Assembly: GCA_944380355.1 (NCBI GenBank)
Contig: CALWHJ010000004.1
Span: forward strand, 1-64,000
Length of the DNA: 64,000 nt
Reading direction: 5' to 3'
DNA from: an uncultured Christensenellaceae bacterium
GTDB taxonomy: Bacteria > Bacillota > Clostridia > Christensenellales > UBA3700
Shown here one piece after another: positions 24,221 through 33,328 of this stretch. How positions within the stretch are numbered: position 1 is the stretch's first letter; each line of letters opens with the position of its first letter. Below the pieces are notes generated by a model. The model ran no database searches. It was not told the DNA's origin and saw only the letters and a program-made list of their open reading frames with translations. A program made the position numbers and the translations under genes.

Positions 24221-26170
24221 ATGGCAAAAATCAACGTACTAGATTCCAGTATATTCAATCTCATATCTGCGGGCGAGGTTGTCGAAAGACCTTCGTCGGT
24301 GGTAAAAGAACTTGTAGAAAACAGTATTGATGCGGGCGCAACCTCTTTAGTAGTTGAAATCAAAGAGGGCGGTATATCTATGATTGCCGTGACCGATGAC
24401 GGCTCGGGTATCGACAAAGAGAATATGCGTCTTGCTTTTTTGCCGCACGCGACTTCTAAATTGTCAAAAGCCGAAGACCTCGATAATATCGCTACGTTAG
24501 GTTTCAGGGGAGAAGCTTTAGCGTCCATTGTCGCAGTTGCGCAAGTTACTATGACCAGCAAGACAAGCGAGGAGGACATAGGCAATTATATTGTACTTCA
24601 CGCAGGAAAAGTTGTGGAAGAAGGTAAAAAAGCCATAGCTCAGAGCACCTCGATTGTTGTAGAGAATTTGTTTTTTAACACTCCTGTCAGAAAAAAATTC
24701 CTGAAAAAACCTAAACAAGAGGAAGCAAACGTAACTCAGGTTATGCTCCAGCTTGCACTCGCTAATCCCGATATCAAAATAAAGTACGTCGTCGATTCAA
24801 AGGTGATTTTCCAGACAAACGGCGGACTGGAAGAAGCCATTTATTCCGTTTATTCAGGGGAAATCGCAAACGAACTCATTCCTTTCGACTATACTTTCGA
24901 TAATTACAGAGTTTACGGATATACGGGCACTCCCGCGCTTTCCAAACACAACAGGAATTATCAGACTATTATCATAAACGGAAGAATTATCACTAACGCT
25001 GCGATATCCACGGCGGTGGCGCAGGCTTACGGCAACAGATTGATGACGCGTACTTTTCCCGTATTTGTGCTTAATATCATAATGCCTTTCGATGAAGTCG
25101 ACGTCAACGTGCATCCTACAAAAACAGACGTGCGCTTCGAAGACACTCACAGAGTATTTTCTTGCGTCTATAAAGCTGTGTCAAACGCTCTTGCAGACTA
25201 TGAGAAAAAACTCGTATTCGGAGAAAGCGAAAATACCGTGAGAAGTGCAATTACGGCAATTGATAAAGAGCCTGAAGTGCAGAAAACCGTAACAAAAGAG
25301 CCGGTTTCGGATAAAAAAGACGAGGACTTGCAAAGCAAGCTTTTTGCCGAAAACAAAAACACTGATTACGAAAAACTTATTGAAAAACAAAAAAAGCTTG
25401 TAGAAGAGCTGAAGTACGAAAAAGATTTGCCTAAAGGTAAGTTTGCTACCGTACAGGACGGGGCAAAAGTATCTGCGCCTAACGGTGAAAAGAAATCTTT
25501 TGACAGTGCAAAAGATATAAAATACGACTTTTCGAATAAAAACGAAAATAGACAAGTACAATCCTCGCTTCTCGATATGATAGACACTCAGCTCGAAAAT
25601 AAATACAGAGTAGTTGGGCAGATATTCGATACTTATCTTATTCTCGAATATGCAGGAGCGGTATATTTTATCGACCAGCACGCTTGCCACGAAAGATTTA
25701 TCTACGATAATCTTCTCGAACAGGTCAATTCAAGACAAGTCGATACTCAGTATATGTTGATTCCATATATCGTCGAATGCAATAACAATCAATACGAATT
25801 TATGTTGCAGATGCAGGACAATTTCAAGGAACTCGGTTTCGATATAGAAGAATTCGGAGATATGAGTTTTAAAATCAATTGCGTGCCTTACGTTTTGCGA
25901 GATATCAATCTCGGAGTATTTTTTGCCAACCTTTTCGAAGAGCGTCAAACAGTACAGACTCTCAAAAACAGCGATATAATAAAGGATAAGCTGGCTCAAA
26001 AGGCTTGTAAATCCGCAATAAAGGCAGGCGAAAAACTAAGCGATAAACAAATCCGCGACCTACTTGACGCTATGAAGGACGGTATTCCTCTTCAATGTCC
26101 TCACGGAAGACCTGCGGTTATTAAGTATTCCAGAAAAGATTTCGACAAACTCTTCAAGAGGATAGTATGA
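24221..26170 (+). CDS. mutL: DNA mismatch repair protein MutL
   Basis: Mismatch repair coordinator with endonuclease (649 residues). The GHKL ATPase has VVKELVENSIDAG and GFRGEALASI; a linker rich in Lys and Glu spans about 330-460. The C-terminal endonuclease domain has DQHACHERFIYD (about 484-495), ACKSAIKAGE and CPHGRPAVIKY. The usual DQHA-x2-E-x4-E motif ends in Asp instead of Glu here. It overlaps miaA by four bases. Confidence 0.96.
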   Translation: MAKINVLDSSIFNLISAGEVVERPSSVVKELVENSIDAGATSLVVEIKEGGISMIAVTDDGSGIDKENMRLAFLPHATSKLSKAEDLDNIATLGFRGEALASIVAVAQVTMTSKTSEEDIGNYIVLHAGKVVEEGKKAIAQSTSIVVENLFFNTPVRKKFLKKPKQEEANVTQVMLQLALANPDIKIKYVVDSKVIFQTNGGLEEAIYSVYSGEIANELIPFDYTFDNYRVYGYTGTPALSKHNRNYQTIIINGRIITNAAISTAVAQAYGNRLMTRTFPVFVLNIIMPFDEVDVNVHPTKTDVRFEDTHRVFSCVYKAVSNALADYEKKLVFGESENTVRSAITAIDKEPEVQKTVTKEPVSDKKDEDLQSKLFAENKNTDYEKLIEKQKKLVEELKYEKDLPKGKFATVQDGAKVSAPNGEKKSFDSAKDIKYDFSNKNENRQVQSSLLDMIDTQLENKYRVVGQIFDTYLILEYAGAVYFIDQHACHERFIYDNLLEQVNSRQVDTQYMLIPYIVECNNNQYEFMLQMQDNFKELGFDIEEFGDMSFKINCVPYVLRDINLGVFFANLFEERQTVQTLKNSDIIKDKLAQKACKSAIKAGEKLSDKQIRDLLDAMKDGIPLQCPHGRPAVIKYSRKDFDKLFKRIV

Positions 26171-27078
26171 ACAAAATCGTGATAATAGCGGGACCTACTG
26201 CCAGCGGGAAAACCGCGCTCGGTGTAGAAATAGCCAAAATCCTCAATAGTGAAATCATATCTTGCGACAGTATGCAGATTTATAAGCGTATGAATATAGG
26301 TACTGCAAAAGTTACGCAAGCCGAAGCGCAAGGGGTAATTCACCGTATGATTGACGTAGTTGAACCGTCGGAACAATTCAGCGTAGGCGAATATGCAAAA
26401 GTTGCAGAGGGGTATATATCGGATTTGATAGCAAACGGCAAAATCCCCGTTGTAGTTGGCGGAACCGGATTGTATCTTGACGCAATATTGTACAATATGA
26501 GTTTCGGCGGAGAGTGCGACGAAAAGCTGAGAAAACAGCTTTTTGAAGAACTCGATTCATACGGCAAAGAATATATGTACGAAAAATTGAAAAAGCTTGA
26601 CCCTCAGGATGCTGAAAAAATTCATCCCAACAATACGAAGAGAGTGTTGAGAGCTTTGGAAATATATTATACTACGGGAGATGTCAAAAGCCAACTTTTG
26701 ACAAAAGAAAGACAACTCAAATACGAGCCTTGTATGGCAGTACTTAATCCCGATCGTGAATTGCTTTACGAAAGAATTAATTTTAGAGTTGACAAGATGT
26801 TTGACGAAGGCTTACAAAACGAAGTCGAAAAACTGATATCCGAAGGCGTAAACTTTGACTGTCAGAGTATGCAGGCCATAGGATATAAGGAATTCAAGTC
26901 TTATATTGATAAAGAAATCGACCATAATACTCTCATAGAGAAAATAAAACAAGATTCAAGAAATTATGCAAAAAGACAGATAACTTGGCTTAAAAAATAC
27001 AATTTTGCGAAATGGTTTAATCCTATTACGCAAAAACAGGATTGTATTGATTATATTATAAAAGCCGTAAAGGAGTAA
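26167..27078 (+). CDS. miaA: tRNA dimethylallyltransferase MiaA
   Basis: Transfers the dimethylallyl group to A37 of tRNAs reading UNN codons (303 residues). P-loop IAGPTASGKTALGVE (about 7-21) and DSMQIYKRMNIGTAK (about 36-50) are typical. Its product is the substrate of MiaB. It overlaps the mutL stop by four bases. In many Bacillota hfq follows miaA; it is not present here. Confidence 0.96.
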   Translation: MNKIVIIAGPTASGKTALGVEIAKILNSEIISCDSMQIYKRMNIGTAKVTQAEAQGVIHRMIDVVEPSEQFSVGEYAKVAEGYISDLIANGKIPVVVGGTGLYLDAILYNMSFGGECDEKLRKQLFEELDSYGKEYMYEKLKKLDPQDAEKIHPNNTKRVLRALEIYYTTGDVKSQLLTKERQLKYEPCMAVLNPDRELLYERINFRVDKMFDEGLQNEVEKLISEGVNFDCQSMQAIGYKEFKSYIDKEIDHNTLIEKIKQDSRNYAKRQITWLKKYNFAKWFNPITQKQDCIDYIIKAVKE

Positions 27079-27081
27079 AAA

Positions 27082-28320
27082 ATGAACTTCTCACAGAAGA
27101 CTGTAGATATTGTTAATAAAGCTCAGGAAAAACTAGCAAAACAGTTTGCCGAAACAGAAGAGATATCTACTTTTAATCAACTCAAGGTTCTCAACGCTTT
27201 TCAGCAAAACTCAGTAGGACTCAGACATCTTTCACAGACAAACGGTTACGGATACGACGATATCGGAAGAGATACGCTTTGCAAAATTTTTGCCGACGTA
27301 TTTAAGTGCGAAAGCGCGATTGTTTCGCCGCTAATAGTAAGCGGTACACACGCTTTGACTCTCGCTTTGTACGGAGTTTTGAGACCGGGAGACGAAATGC
27401 TTGCTATTACGGGTAGTCCTTACGATACTTTGAAAGAGGTTATTACAGGGGAAGACAACGGCTCTTTGAAAGATTTTAAGGTATCTTACCGTCAGCTTGA
27501 CCTCAAAAACGGGAAAATCGACTTAGAAAAAATCAAAGAGTATATCAAAGACAATACTAAGCTCATATTTATAGGCAGGTCGCGCGGTTATGAATGGCGT
27601 GACGCTTTGTCCGTGGAAGAAATTGCTCAAGCTGTTAAAGAGATTAGGGCAGTAAAAAGCGACGTATGTATTATGGTAGATAATTGCTACGGCGAATTTA
27701 TGGATTATTCTGAGCCTACGGAGGTAGGTGTAGATATAATGGCGGGTTCGCTTATCAAAAATCCCGGCGGTGGACTGGCGCCGAGCGGAGGCTATGTTCT
27801 GGGAAAAAAGAAATATATCGACCTTGTTGCCGGCAGACTGACGTCTCCATCCATAGGTATGGAAGTAGGCTCGTATGCATACGGCTATAAAGATTTTTAT
27901 CAAGGACTGTTTATTGCGCCTCACGTAGTTGCAAACGCAGTAAAAGGTTCGATGCTGCTCGGACAGGTATTTTCCGATTTGGGATTTGAAACAATGCCTT
28001 TGCCCGGACAAAAGTGCAGAGATATAATCCGTTCGATAAAATTCGATACCAAAGAGCAGCTTATAGACTTTTGCAGAGCAATTCAACAAGCTTCTCCTAT
28101 CGACAGCAACGTAGTGCCTTTCCCTTGGGATATGCCCGGATACGAAGACCAGGTAATAATGGCGGCAGGTACTTTCGTGGCAGGAGCTTCTATTGAGTTG
28201 TCAGCAGATGCACCTATCAGAGAGCCGTATATCGCATATATGCAAGGCGGTTTGACTTATGAACACGTCAAAATAGCTTGTATGTATTGCGTGGAAAAAT
28301 TGATACTAGACAAAAACTGA
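27082..28320 (+). CDS. Methionine gamma-lyase-like PLP protein (aluminium resistance family)
   Basis: PLP-dependent Cys/Met metabolism family protein (412 residues), the type called YnbB in Bacillus and often labelled aluminium resistance protein. The lysine expected to bind PLP lies in AGSLIKNPGGGLAPSGGYV (about 226-244). Other family blocks are VSPLIVSGTHALTLALYGV and DNCYGEFMDYSEP. AAGGAG precedes the ATG; it is the last gene of the miaB operon. The reaction is not established; C-S lyase activity is inferred. Confidence 0.88.
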   Translation: MNFSQKTVDIVNKAQEKLAKQFAETEEISTFNQLKVLNAFQQNSVGLRHLSQTNGYGYDDIGRDTLCKIFADVFKCESAIVSPLIVSGTHALTLALYGVLRPGDEMLAITGSPYDTLKEVITGEDNGSLKDFKVSYRQLDLKNGKIDLEKIKEYIKDNTKLIFIGRSRGYEWRDALSVEEIAQAVKEIRAVKSDVCIMVDNCYGEFMDYSEPTEVGVDIMAGSLIKNPGGGLAPSGGYVLGKKKYIDLVAGRLTSPSIGMEVGSYAYGYKDFYQGLFIAPHVVANAVKGSMLLGQVFSDLGFETMPLPGQKCRDIIRSIKFDTKEQLIDFCRAIQQASPIDSNVVPFPWDMPGYEDQVIMAAGTFVAGASIELSADAPIREPYIAYMQGGLTYEHVKIACMYCVEKLILDKN

Positions 28321-28342
28321 TACAGCTAAATATAATGTATTA

Positions 28343-28368
28343 AAAAAGGACGGCAATCCCGTCCTTTT
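28343..28368. terminator. Bidirectional terminator between the lyase-like gene and lexA
   Basis: AAAAGGACGG and CCGTCCTTTT arms with a five-base loop, A-rich on one side and T-rich on the other, between convergent genes. Confidence 0.88.
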
Positions 28369-28398
28369 CCATAATCTATTTATTAATCAAATTATTTA

Positions 28399-29088
28399 TC
28401 AAAAAATCTTATTGCGCATAAGACCGACAGCTAAGCCCAAAATTCTGAATTCGCGGTCGCTTGTAACGATAATGTCGCTCATCTGGTCGTTTTCGGGACG
28501 AAGTCTGATATAAGTATTGCAATTATAAAATCTCTTGAGAGTAACTTCGTTGTTGTCGATTTGTGCGACGATTACGTCTCCGTCTCTGGCGACTTCTTGT
28601 TGACGTACCAGCACCATATCTCCGTTGAGGATACCAATATTTTTCATACTGTCACCCTTGACATTAAGCAAAAACATCTGTCCTTTGCAGTTGAAGTAGT
28701 CTCCGGGAATAGTATAGCTTGAGTCGTTTTCTACGTCTGCATAAAGGGGTGCGCCTGCAGCTACGTTGCCGAGCATAGGAATATTGACGAGATTTTTGAA
28801 TACGTCGTCTACGTTTTTGATATTATCCGATTTTACTTTAGGAGCGGGTGAGTCAGTCTTGCCGACAACTTCGATAGCGCGGTTTTTATTGCCGCCTTTT
28901 TTTATAGCTCCTTGTTCTTCGAGTTTGTCCAAATAATATTTAGCCGATGCAGTGGATTTAAAGCCTACCTGAGCGCAAATTTCTCTTACGGTAGGGGGAT
29001 ATCCGTTATTGTCTACGAATTTTTTAATAAATTCGAGCGTAACTGCACATTTTTCGGCGGTTTTTTCTATAGTTTTGCCTTTTGCCAT
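28399..29088 (-). CDS. lexA: SOS repressor LexA
   Basis: Repressor of DNA-damage genes (229 residues). The winged-helix DNA-binding domain is N-terminal (GYPPTVREICAQVGFKSTAS, about 30-49). The self-cleavage Ala-Gly site is in NVAAGAPL (about 120). The catalytic serine is in KGDSMKN (about 151) and the lysine in EVTLKRFY. The ATG at 29088 is chosen because it follows GAGGT and begins MAKGKTIEK; an upstream ORF extension of 22 codons crosses the leader. A likely LexA operator sits in its promoter, so self-regulation is expected. Confidence 0.95.
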   Translation of the reverse strand: MAKGKTIEKTAEKCAVTLEFIKKFVDNNGYPPTVREICAQVGFKSTASAKYYLDKLEEQGAIKKGGNKNRAIEVVGKTDSPAPKVKSDNIKNVDDVFKNLVNIPMLGNVAAGAPLYADVENDSSYTIPGDYFNCKGQMFLLNVKGDSMKNIGILNGDMVLVRQQEVARDGDVIVAQIDNNEVTLKRFYNCNTYIRLRPENDQMSDIIVTSDREFRILGLAVGLMRNKIF

Positions 29089-29125
29089 AGGTTTTACCTC
29101 AATTGCAATTTTGATTTTCAAACAA

Positions 29126-29154
29126 ATTTTAGCACAAATGTTCACATATTGCAA
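29126..29154 (-). promoter_or_regulatory. lexA promoter with LexA operator in the spacer
   Basis: On the minus strand: TTGCAA (29149-29154), 17 bases, TAAAAT (29126-29131). The spacer contains GAACATTTGTGC (29132-29143), one base from the Gram-positive SOS box pattern GAAC-N4-GTTC. Bound LexA would block RNA polymerase directly. Confidence 0.65.
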
Positions 29155-29435
29155 GCGTTTTATATTAAAAAATGAATATTTGTTTATATTTTTTTCATAT
29201 CTTTACAAATATTTTTGTATTAAATCGACTTATATGCAACATTTTATATTGCGAATTTTTATAAAAATGCAAACATACTTTTGCCTAAAATCTTTGTAGA
29301 TAAATTGTAATTCCTGCTAACTCAGATATTTAATAAGTATAATTATACGTATAATTTAGCTCATAAAATATAAGCTATAGCTATGCTTTTATTTAAAATT
29401 ATTCAATATTTTATCAACAATATACAAAATTGCGC
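29155..29435. other. Gap between lexA and the Xer gene
   Basis: AT-rich, no ORF. It holds a perfect 16-base palindrome AATTATACGTATAATT (29341-29356) and a ten-base palindrome AGCTATAGCT (29373-29382). Either may be part of a weak terminator for the Xer gene or a recombination-related site; neither is proven. Confidence 0.4.
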
Positions 29436-30497
29436 TTATTCGTCATCTTCGTGATTTCTCAATACTACTTTTGATGCGGCTTTACGTTTTATTTCGTCAC
29501 TAATTGCCGCATAATGTTTTTTAGTAGTATTGATATCCTTATGACCTAAAACTTCGGCAACTACATATATATCGTTTGTTTCTTTATAAAGATTCGTACC
29601 GTAAGTACTTCTGAGTTTGTGCGGCGTAATATGCTTTAAAGGCGTAGTTATGCCTGCGTACTTTTTTACAAGATTTTGTACGGCACGTACGGTTATACGC
29701 TTGTTCTGCAATGATACAAAAAGGGCGGTTTCGTCGGCTAACTCTTTATTTGAATTGCGCTCAGATATGTATTCCTTAAGCGTTTCGGCAACTTCGTCCG
29801 AAAAATATAAAATAGTCTGATTTCCGCCTTTTCGCGTTATCTTAAATCCGTTTATATTAAAATCTATATCGTCTAAATCGATACCCACAAGTTCGCTTAT
29901 TCTTATTCCGGTACCTAAGAAAAGCGTAAGTATGGCAATATCGCGCTTGCGCGTTTTTTTCTGCAGCGCAAGTTGCTTGGGAGATAATCCCGTTCCGCTT
30001 TCTACGTTGTCAAGCAGTTTTGCGACTTCGTCTACTTCGAGCCTTATGATGGCTTTATCGTGCAATTTAAGGCTCAATACTTTAGACGCCGGGTCAGCGG
30101 GTATTCTGTCTTTATTGTAATTGTACTTAAAAAACGATTTGATAGTAGCCAACTTACGAGCTTTGGTTTTTTCTGTATTGGTATATTCGACGCCATCGTG
30201 CTCAAATGCCGTCAAATAATTCAAAAACATTTCGATATGGAAAGTTTCTACGGATTCCAGCTGTTCGTAACCGAATTGACGGATATCCTTAATATTTACG
30301 AATTCAGCGCATTCAGTCGTAAGAAAATGGAAAAATATCTTTAAATCCTGTGCGTATCCCAGACGCGTAAGTATAGACGTACGATTTTCGATACCCATAA
30401 AATAATCGTTGCAGATATAGGGCAATTCTTTGAGTAATTGTCTCAATTTTAATGTATTATCGTAATTGCGTTGTTCAAAATACGTCCTGTCTGCCAT
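29436..30497 (-). CDS. Tyrosine recombinase, XerS/XerC type
   Basis: Site-specific recombinase (353 residues). The N-terminal SAM-like DNA-binding domain covers about 1-140; the catalytic domain follows with R in GTGIRISELVG, K in TRKGGNQT, HKLRSTYG (H-x-x-R), LGHKDINTTKKHY with the final His and the nucleophile Tyr. At about 350 residues it is longer than XerC/XerD (about 300) and resembles the single recombinases of the XerS type that resolve chromosome dimers. It stands alone, with a strong promoter and a leaderless start. No phage or transposon genes adjoin it, favouring a chromosomal housekeeping role. Confidence 0.88.
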   Translation of the reverse strand: MADRTYFEQRNYDNTLKLRQLLKELPYICNDYFMGIENRTSILTRLGYAQDLKIFFHFLTTECAEFVNIKDIRQFGYEQLESVETFHIEMFLNYLTAFEHDGVEYTNTEKTKARKLATIKSFFKYNYNKDRIPADPASKVLSLKLHDKAIIRLEVDEVAKLLDNVESGTGLSPKQLALQKKTRKRDIAILTLFLGTGIRISELVGIDLDDIDFNINGFKITRKGGNQTILYFSDEVAETLKEYISERNSNKELADETALFVSLQNKRITVRAVQNLVKKYAGITTPLKHITPHKLRSTYGTNLYKETNDIYVVAEVLGHKDINTTKKHYAAISDEIKRKAASKVVLRNHEDDE

Positions 30498-30503
30498 AAT
30501 TTA

Positions 30504-30532
30504 ATTATATCATATTTGACTCAAAAATACAA
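30504..30532 (-). promoter_or_regulatory. Promoter of the Xer gene (leaderless start)
   Basis: Minus strand: TTGTAT (30527-30532), 17 bases, TATAAT (30504-30509), then six bases to the ATG at 30497. No ribosome site. Confidence 0.75.
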
Positions 30533-31603
30533 TCGTAAAGTATTATTATTGACAATCATAAGAAAAATATACGTATTGAATTAAAAATCTAAAAATTTGT
30601 TAATCATATAATATTAATTAACGGTTATATTATTAAATCAAAAAACATTACCGATTAATTAAAGACCGATATGATTAAAGCGTAAGACCGTAAGACATTT
30701 TGAAGTTATATCCAAATATGATAGTGTTTAGCGACTTTCTATGTAAGAAGAATAAAATATTTATGAATACGTATGGTTATATTTAAATCAATGATTTTTT
30801 CGTATAATCGTCGTTATATATAAATATCGAGATACCTGAAGAAGAGGACTTATTGCGGATTTTTAAAAAAGCGATTAAAGATTCTATGAGAATAATTTAT
30901 TGAATTAAAATAATTAAATTTATTTGCTTAATCAAATTTATTTATTAAATAACAATCTCAAATAAAGACCATTATTATAAAAAATCGACAAATTCATAAT
31001 AATTTAAGAAGCATATGTACTATTCATGTGCTAACTATTCGCAAAGCTATCGTTTTGCGAAGTGATTAATATGTGAAAGATATGAGTAAAATTGATGAAA
31101 GAACGGCTTCTTCGATGCTCCGCTCGCTTGCAGACCGTATGTGAATACCCCTTATGGTGATGCAAATATTATAATGTAAGTACAATGTAGCAATCCAAGC
31201 AGTTTTTTAATGCGTAATGTAGCAATTATAATTAGATATACAGAATTTTTATTAAACAACAAGATACTTACTTGCTAAAAAAAAGAATGATAATCCTTGA
31301 TTAATTTAGTTTGCTGAATTGTCGGCTATACCCTTCAGTTTGATTTTTTAAGTATAAAATCGCTTTAGTTTTGCTCAATCCTCTATCGTTATTACGGTTT
31401 GGCTATTAATCATCGGTAAATAATTTTGTGCAATCGTGTTATTGCTTTTTTTATTTGCTTTTTTCAAATTTTAGTGCGTTTAAATATTATAGCTTAACTT
31501 TTATAAAAATAAACAGATGTTTGCATCTCCACCCTTTTGTTTGCAATTCAGAAGGGATTGAGTGCTTATACTTTTAAATAAAGCTATTTTATAAAGTAAT
31601 TTG
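30533..31603. other. AT-rich region without a convincing gene
   Basis: About 1.1 kb with stops in all frames. It contains a hairpin at 31038-31061, an 11-base direct repeat AATGTAGCAAT (31184-31194 and 31216-31226), duplicated AAATTTATTT near 30917-30950, a 20-codon ORF at 31082-31144 and stem-loops near 31514-31557. A higher-GC patch lies at about 31085-31160. It may be a decayed element, hold small RNAs, or contain the dif site for the neighbouring recombinase. I cannot assign a function. Confidence 0.5.
31038..31061. repeat. Hairpin in the AT-rich region
   Basis: TTCGCAAA and TTTGCGAA arms around an eight-base loop. It lies 20 bases upstream of a 20-codon ORF (31082-31144) and has no T-run. 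Confidence 0.5.
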
Positions 31604-31632
31604 TTGCTTTTTTTATATTAATATTGTAAAAT
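31604..31632 (+). promoter_or_regulatory. Promoter of the PadR-family gene
   Basis: TTGCTT (31604-31609), 17 bases, TAAAAT (31627-31632). A short leader carries AAAGGAGGG before a TTG start. Confidence 0.6.
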
Positions 31633-31657
31633 ATAAATATTAAAGGAGGGCTTAATT

Positions 31658-33277
31658 TTGGAAAAAGATAATTTCAATGCCAACGTAGATTTCGTCCGCG
31701 GTCAAGCTGATATTATCGTTTTGTCCGCCCTTGCCGACAAGGATAAGTACGGACTTGAGATTCTGAATACTATTCAGGAAAGAAGCAAAGGTACCTATAC
31801 TTTGAAACAAGCCACTCTTTACAACAGCCTTAAAAGGCTTGAAAAAAGCGGTTACGTTACGTCATACGACGGTGACGTATCAAACGGCGCGAAGCGCGTG
31901 TATTACGGACTTACTGAACAAGGACGCGAACATCTCAATAATGATAAATCTTATTGGGAATTTTGCAATTTCTTGATGTCTAACCTGGTTTCTGATACTA
32001 AATTCGACCCTGAGACGGAAGAAAAACCTTTCGATCCCACTGAGTTCAGACCTCTTACAAGAAGAAACAAGCCTGAACAAGAAAAAGAAAAGGAAGTAAT
32101 TATAAAATATATAGAAGTTGTGCGTACTCCCGAGGAGATGCAAGCGCGTCAGAATGCAAACTCCCCTCAACAGTATGTCATTAGCGAAAAGCCCGTTGAG
32201 GAAGGTGTAGTTTTGCGAGAAGTCGACTCACCTGAGATAGTAGAAGGTATTCAGAATCAACCTCAAGCGCAAGTCCAACCTATGGTTGAAACGCAGCCCT
32301 ATGTCTCGGAAGACATTTCTGAAGAACAACCTGAAGAATATCCTCTTCCTGCTCAGGAAAGCTTAATACAGTCCAGCTTTATCGACGACAAAGGCGAACT
32401 TGCCGATGCCGATACTGATTCTGAAAATAAAGAACAACCTCAGGATGTTTCTATAAACACACAAAGCGGGTCTTCTGCAGCGCAGTCTGAAAATTATACC
32501 AATCTGCCCCAAGGTAACAACGCTGATAATGTGTATGCTGCACAAGCGCAGCCTATTCAGAATAATCCTCAACCAGAATACGGATATCAGTTCGCTTCAG
32601 CTCAAAACGTTCCTCAGGATATACCCTCGCCGCTGTATCAGTCAAATAACTATTTTGACGAAAATAACGAAGTTAATTATGTCACTTCATTTGCAGATTT
32701 GTTCAGAATAGAAGAAGAAAAACCGGCCGAAGCTCCTCCCGAATACGACTTTATGAGTATGAACGAGATGGTCTTCAAATTTCAGGCAAAAGGCGTCACG
32801 ATAAAACCCTATAATAAAAAAAATACTATGGAGTTTTACGTCAACAGATACTATTACTCCAATAAGCTGCATTTCCATACGGCTCTCATAATGTTTTTCA
32901 TTATGGCAATCGAACTGGTTGCTTCTCACTTTATATGCAACCGTAATGATCCTCCTATAAGCAATTATTGGTTATTCTCTGTTTTGATTGTAGCACTGTA
33001 TCCTATAATCAGAGGCGTAATGTATGCTATAGAGCCTAATAAAAAATCTTTAGCGAATTTCAACCCGAAGACAACATTGCTTATATCGCTATTACCTGTA
33101 ATAACACTGCCGATAGTCATTGCATTACTGGGATTTGTGCAATTCGGAGCGAATATTAATGATTATTCTTCTATGGAAAGAACGATAATTCTCCCCTGTG
33201 TCTTATTGTTCAATATTCCCTTCTACTTCTTCGTATTTGCTCTTAAATACCGCACGAACAAATATCATATTAACTGA
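31658..33277 (+). CDS. Membrane-anchored PadR-family regulator
   Basis: A 539-residue fusion. Residues about 12-105 form a PadR winged-helix domain (ADIIVLSALADKDKYGLEIL, then the wing in SGYVTSYDGD). About 110-370 is a long low-complexity linker rich in Glu, Gln and Pro. The C-terminal 160 residues hold four hydrophobic segments (about 403-425, 434-455, 470-498, 510-530). It reads as a one-component regulator tied to the membrane. The start is TTG, eight bases after a strong AGGAGG. It has its own promoter and shares a terminator with the convergent DedA-type gene. Ligand and targets are unknown. Confidence 0.82.
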   Translation: MEKDNFNANVDFVRGQADIIVLSALADKDKYGLEILNTIQERSKGTYTLKQATLYNSLKRLEKSGYVTSYDGDVSNGAKRVYYGLTEQGREHLNNDKSYWEFCNFLMSNLVSDTKFDPETEEKPFDPTEFRPLTRRNKPEQEKEKEVIIKYIEVVRTPEEMQARQNANSPQQYVISEKPVEEGVVLREVDSPEIVEGIQNQPQAQVQPMVETQPYVSEDISEEQPEEYPLPAQESLIQSSFIDDKGELADADTDSENKEQPQDVSINTQSGSSAAQSENYTNLPQGNNADNVYAAQAQPIQNNPQPEYGYQFASAQNVPQDIPSPLYQSNNYFDENNEVNYVTSFADLFRIEEEKPAEAPPEYDFMSMNEMVFKFQAKGVTIKPYNKKNTMEFYVNRYYYSNKLHFHTALIMFFIMAIELVASHFICNRNDPPISNYWLFSVLIVALYPIIRGVMYAIEPNKKSLANFNPKTTLLISLLPVITLPIVIALLGFVQFGANINDYSSMERTIILPCVLLFNIPFYFFVFALKYRTNKYHIN

Positions 33278-33290
33278 TAATAAATTTTTT

Positions 33291-33314
33291 AAAGGAAGGT
33301 TTAAACCTTCCTTT
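33291..33314. terminator. Bidirectional terminator between padR and the DedA-type gene
   Basis: A 24-base perfect palindrome built on AAAGGAAGGTTT, with T-rich flanks on both strands, between convergent genes. Confidence 0.85.
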
Positions 33315-33328
33315 TTCATATCAACTGT

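Noticed and set aside
29341-29356. Palindrome AATTATACGTATAATT as a dif site
   Set aside because: It is only 16 bases and lacks the two 11-base arms with central region of a dif site. Noted as a palindrome only.
30853-30903. 16-residue cationic peptide with TTG start after GAGG
   Set aside because: A TATAAT (30803-30808) lies upstream, but there is no -35. At this length in AT-rich DNA chance is the simplest explanation.
31082-31144. 20-residue ORF (MSKIDERTASSMLRSLADRM)
   Set aside because: The composition looks protein-like, but there is no promoter or good ribosome site and no continuation in any frame. Kept only as a remark in the AT-rich region.
31310-31400. Minus-strand fragment resembling the start of a recombinase (KAILYLKKS)
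   Set aside because: The match is a few residues and is interrupted by stops in all frames; it is too weak to call a pseudogene.
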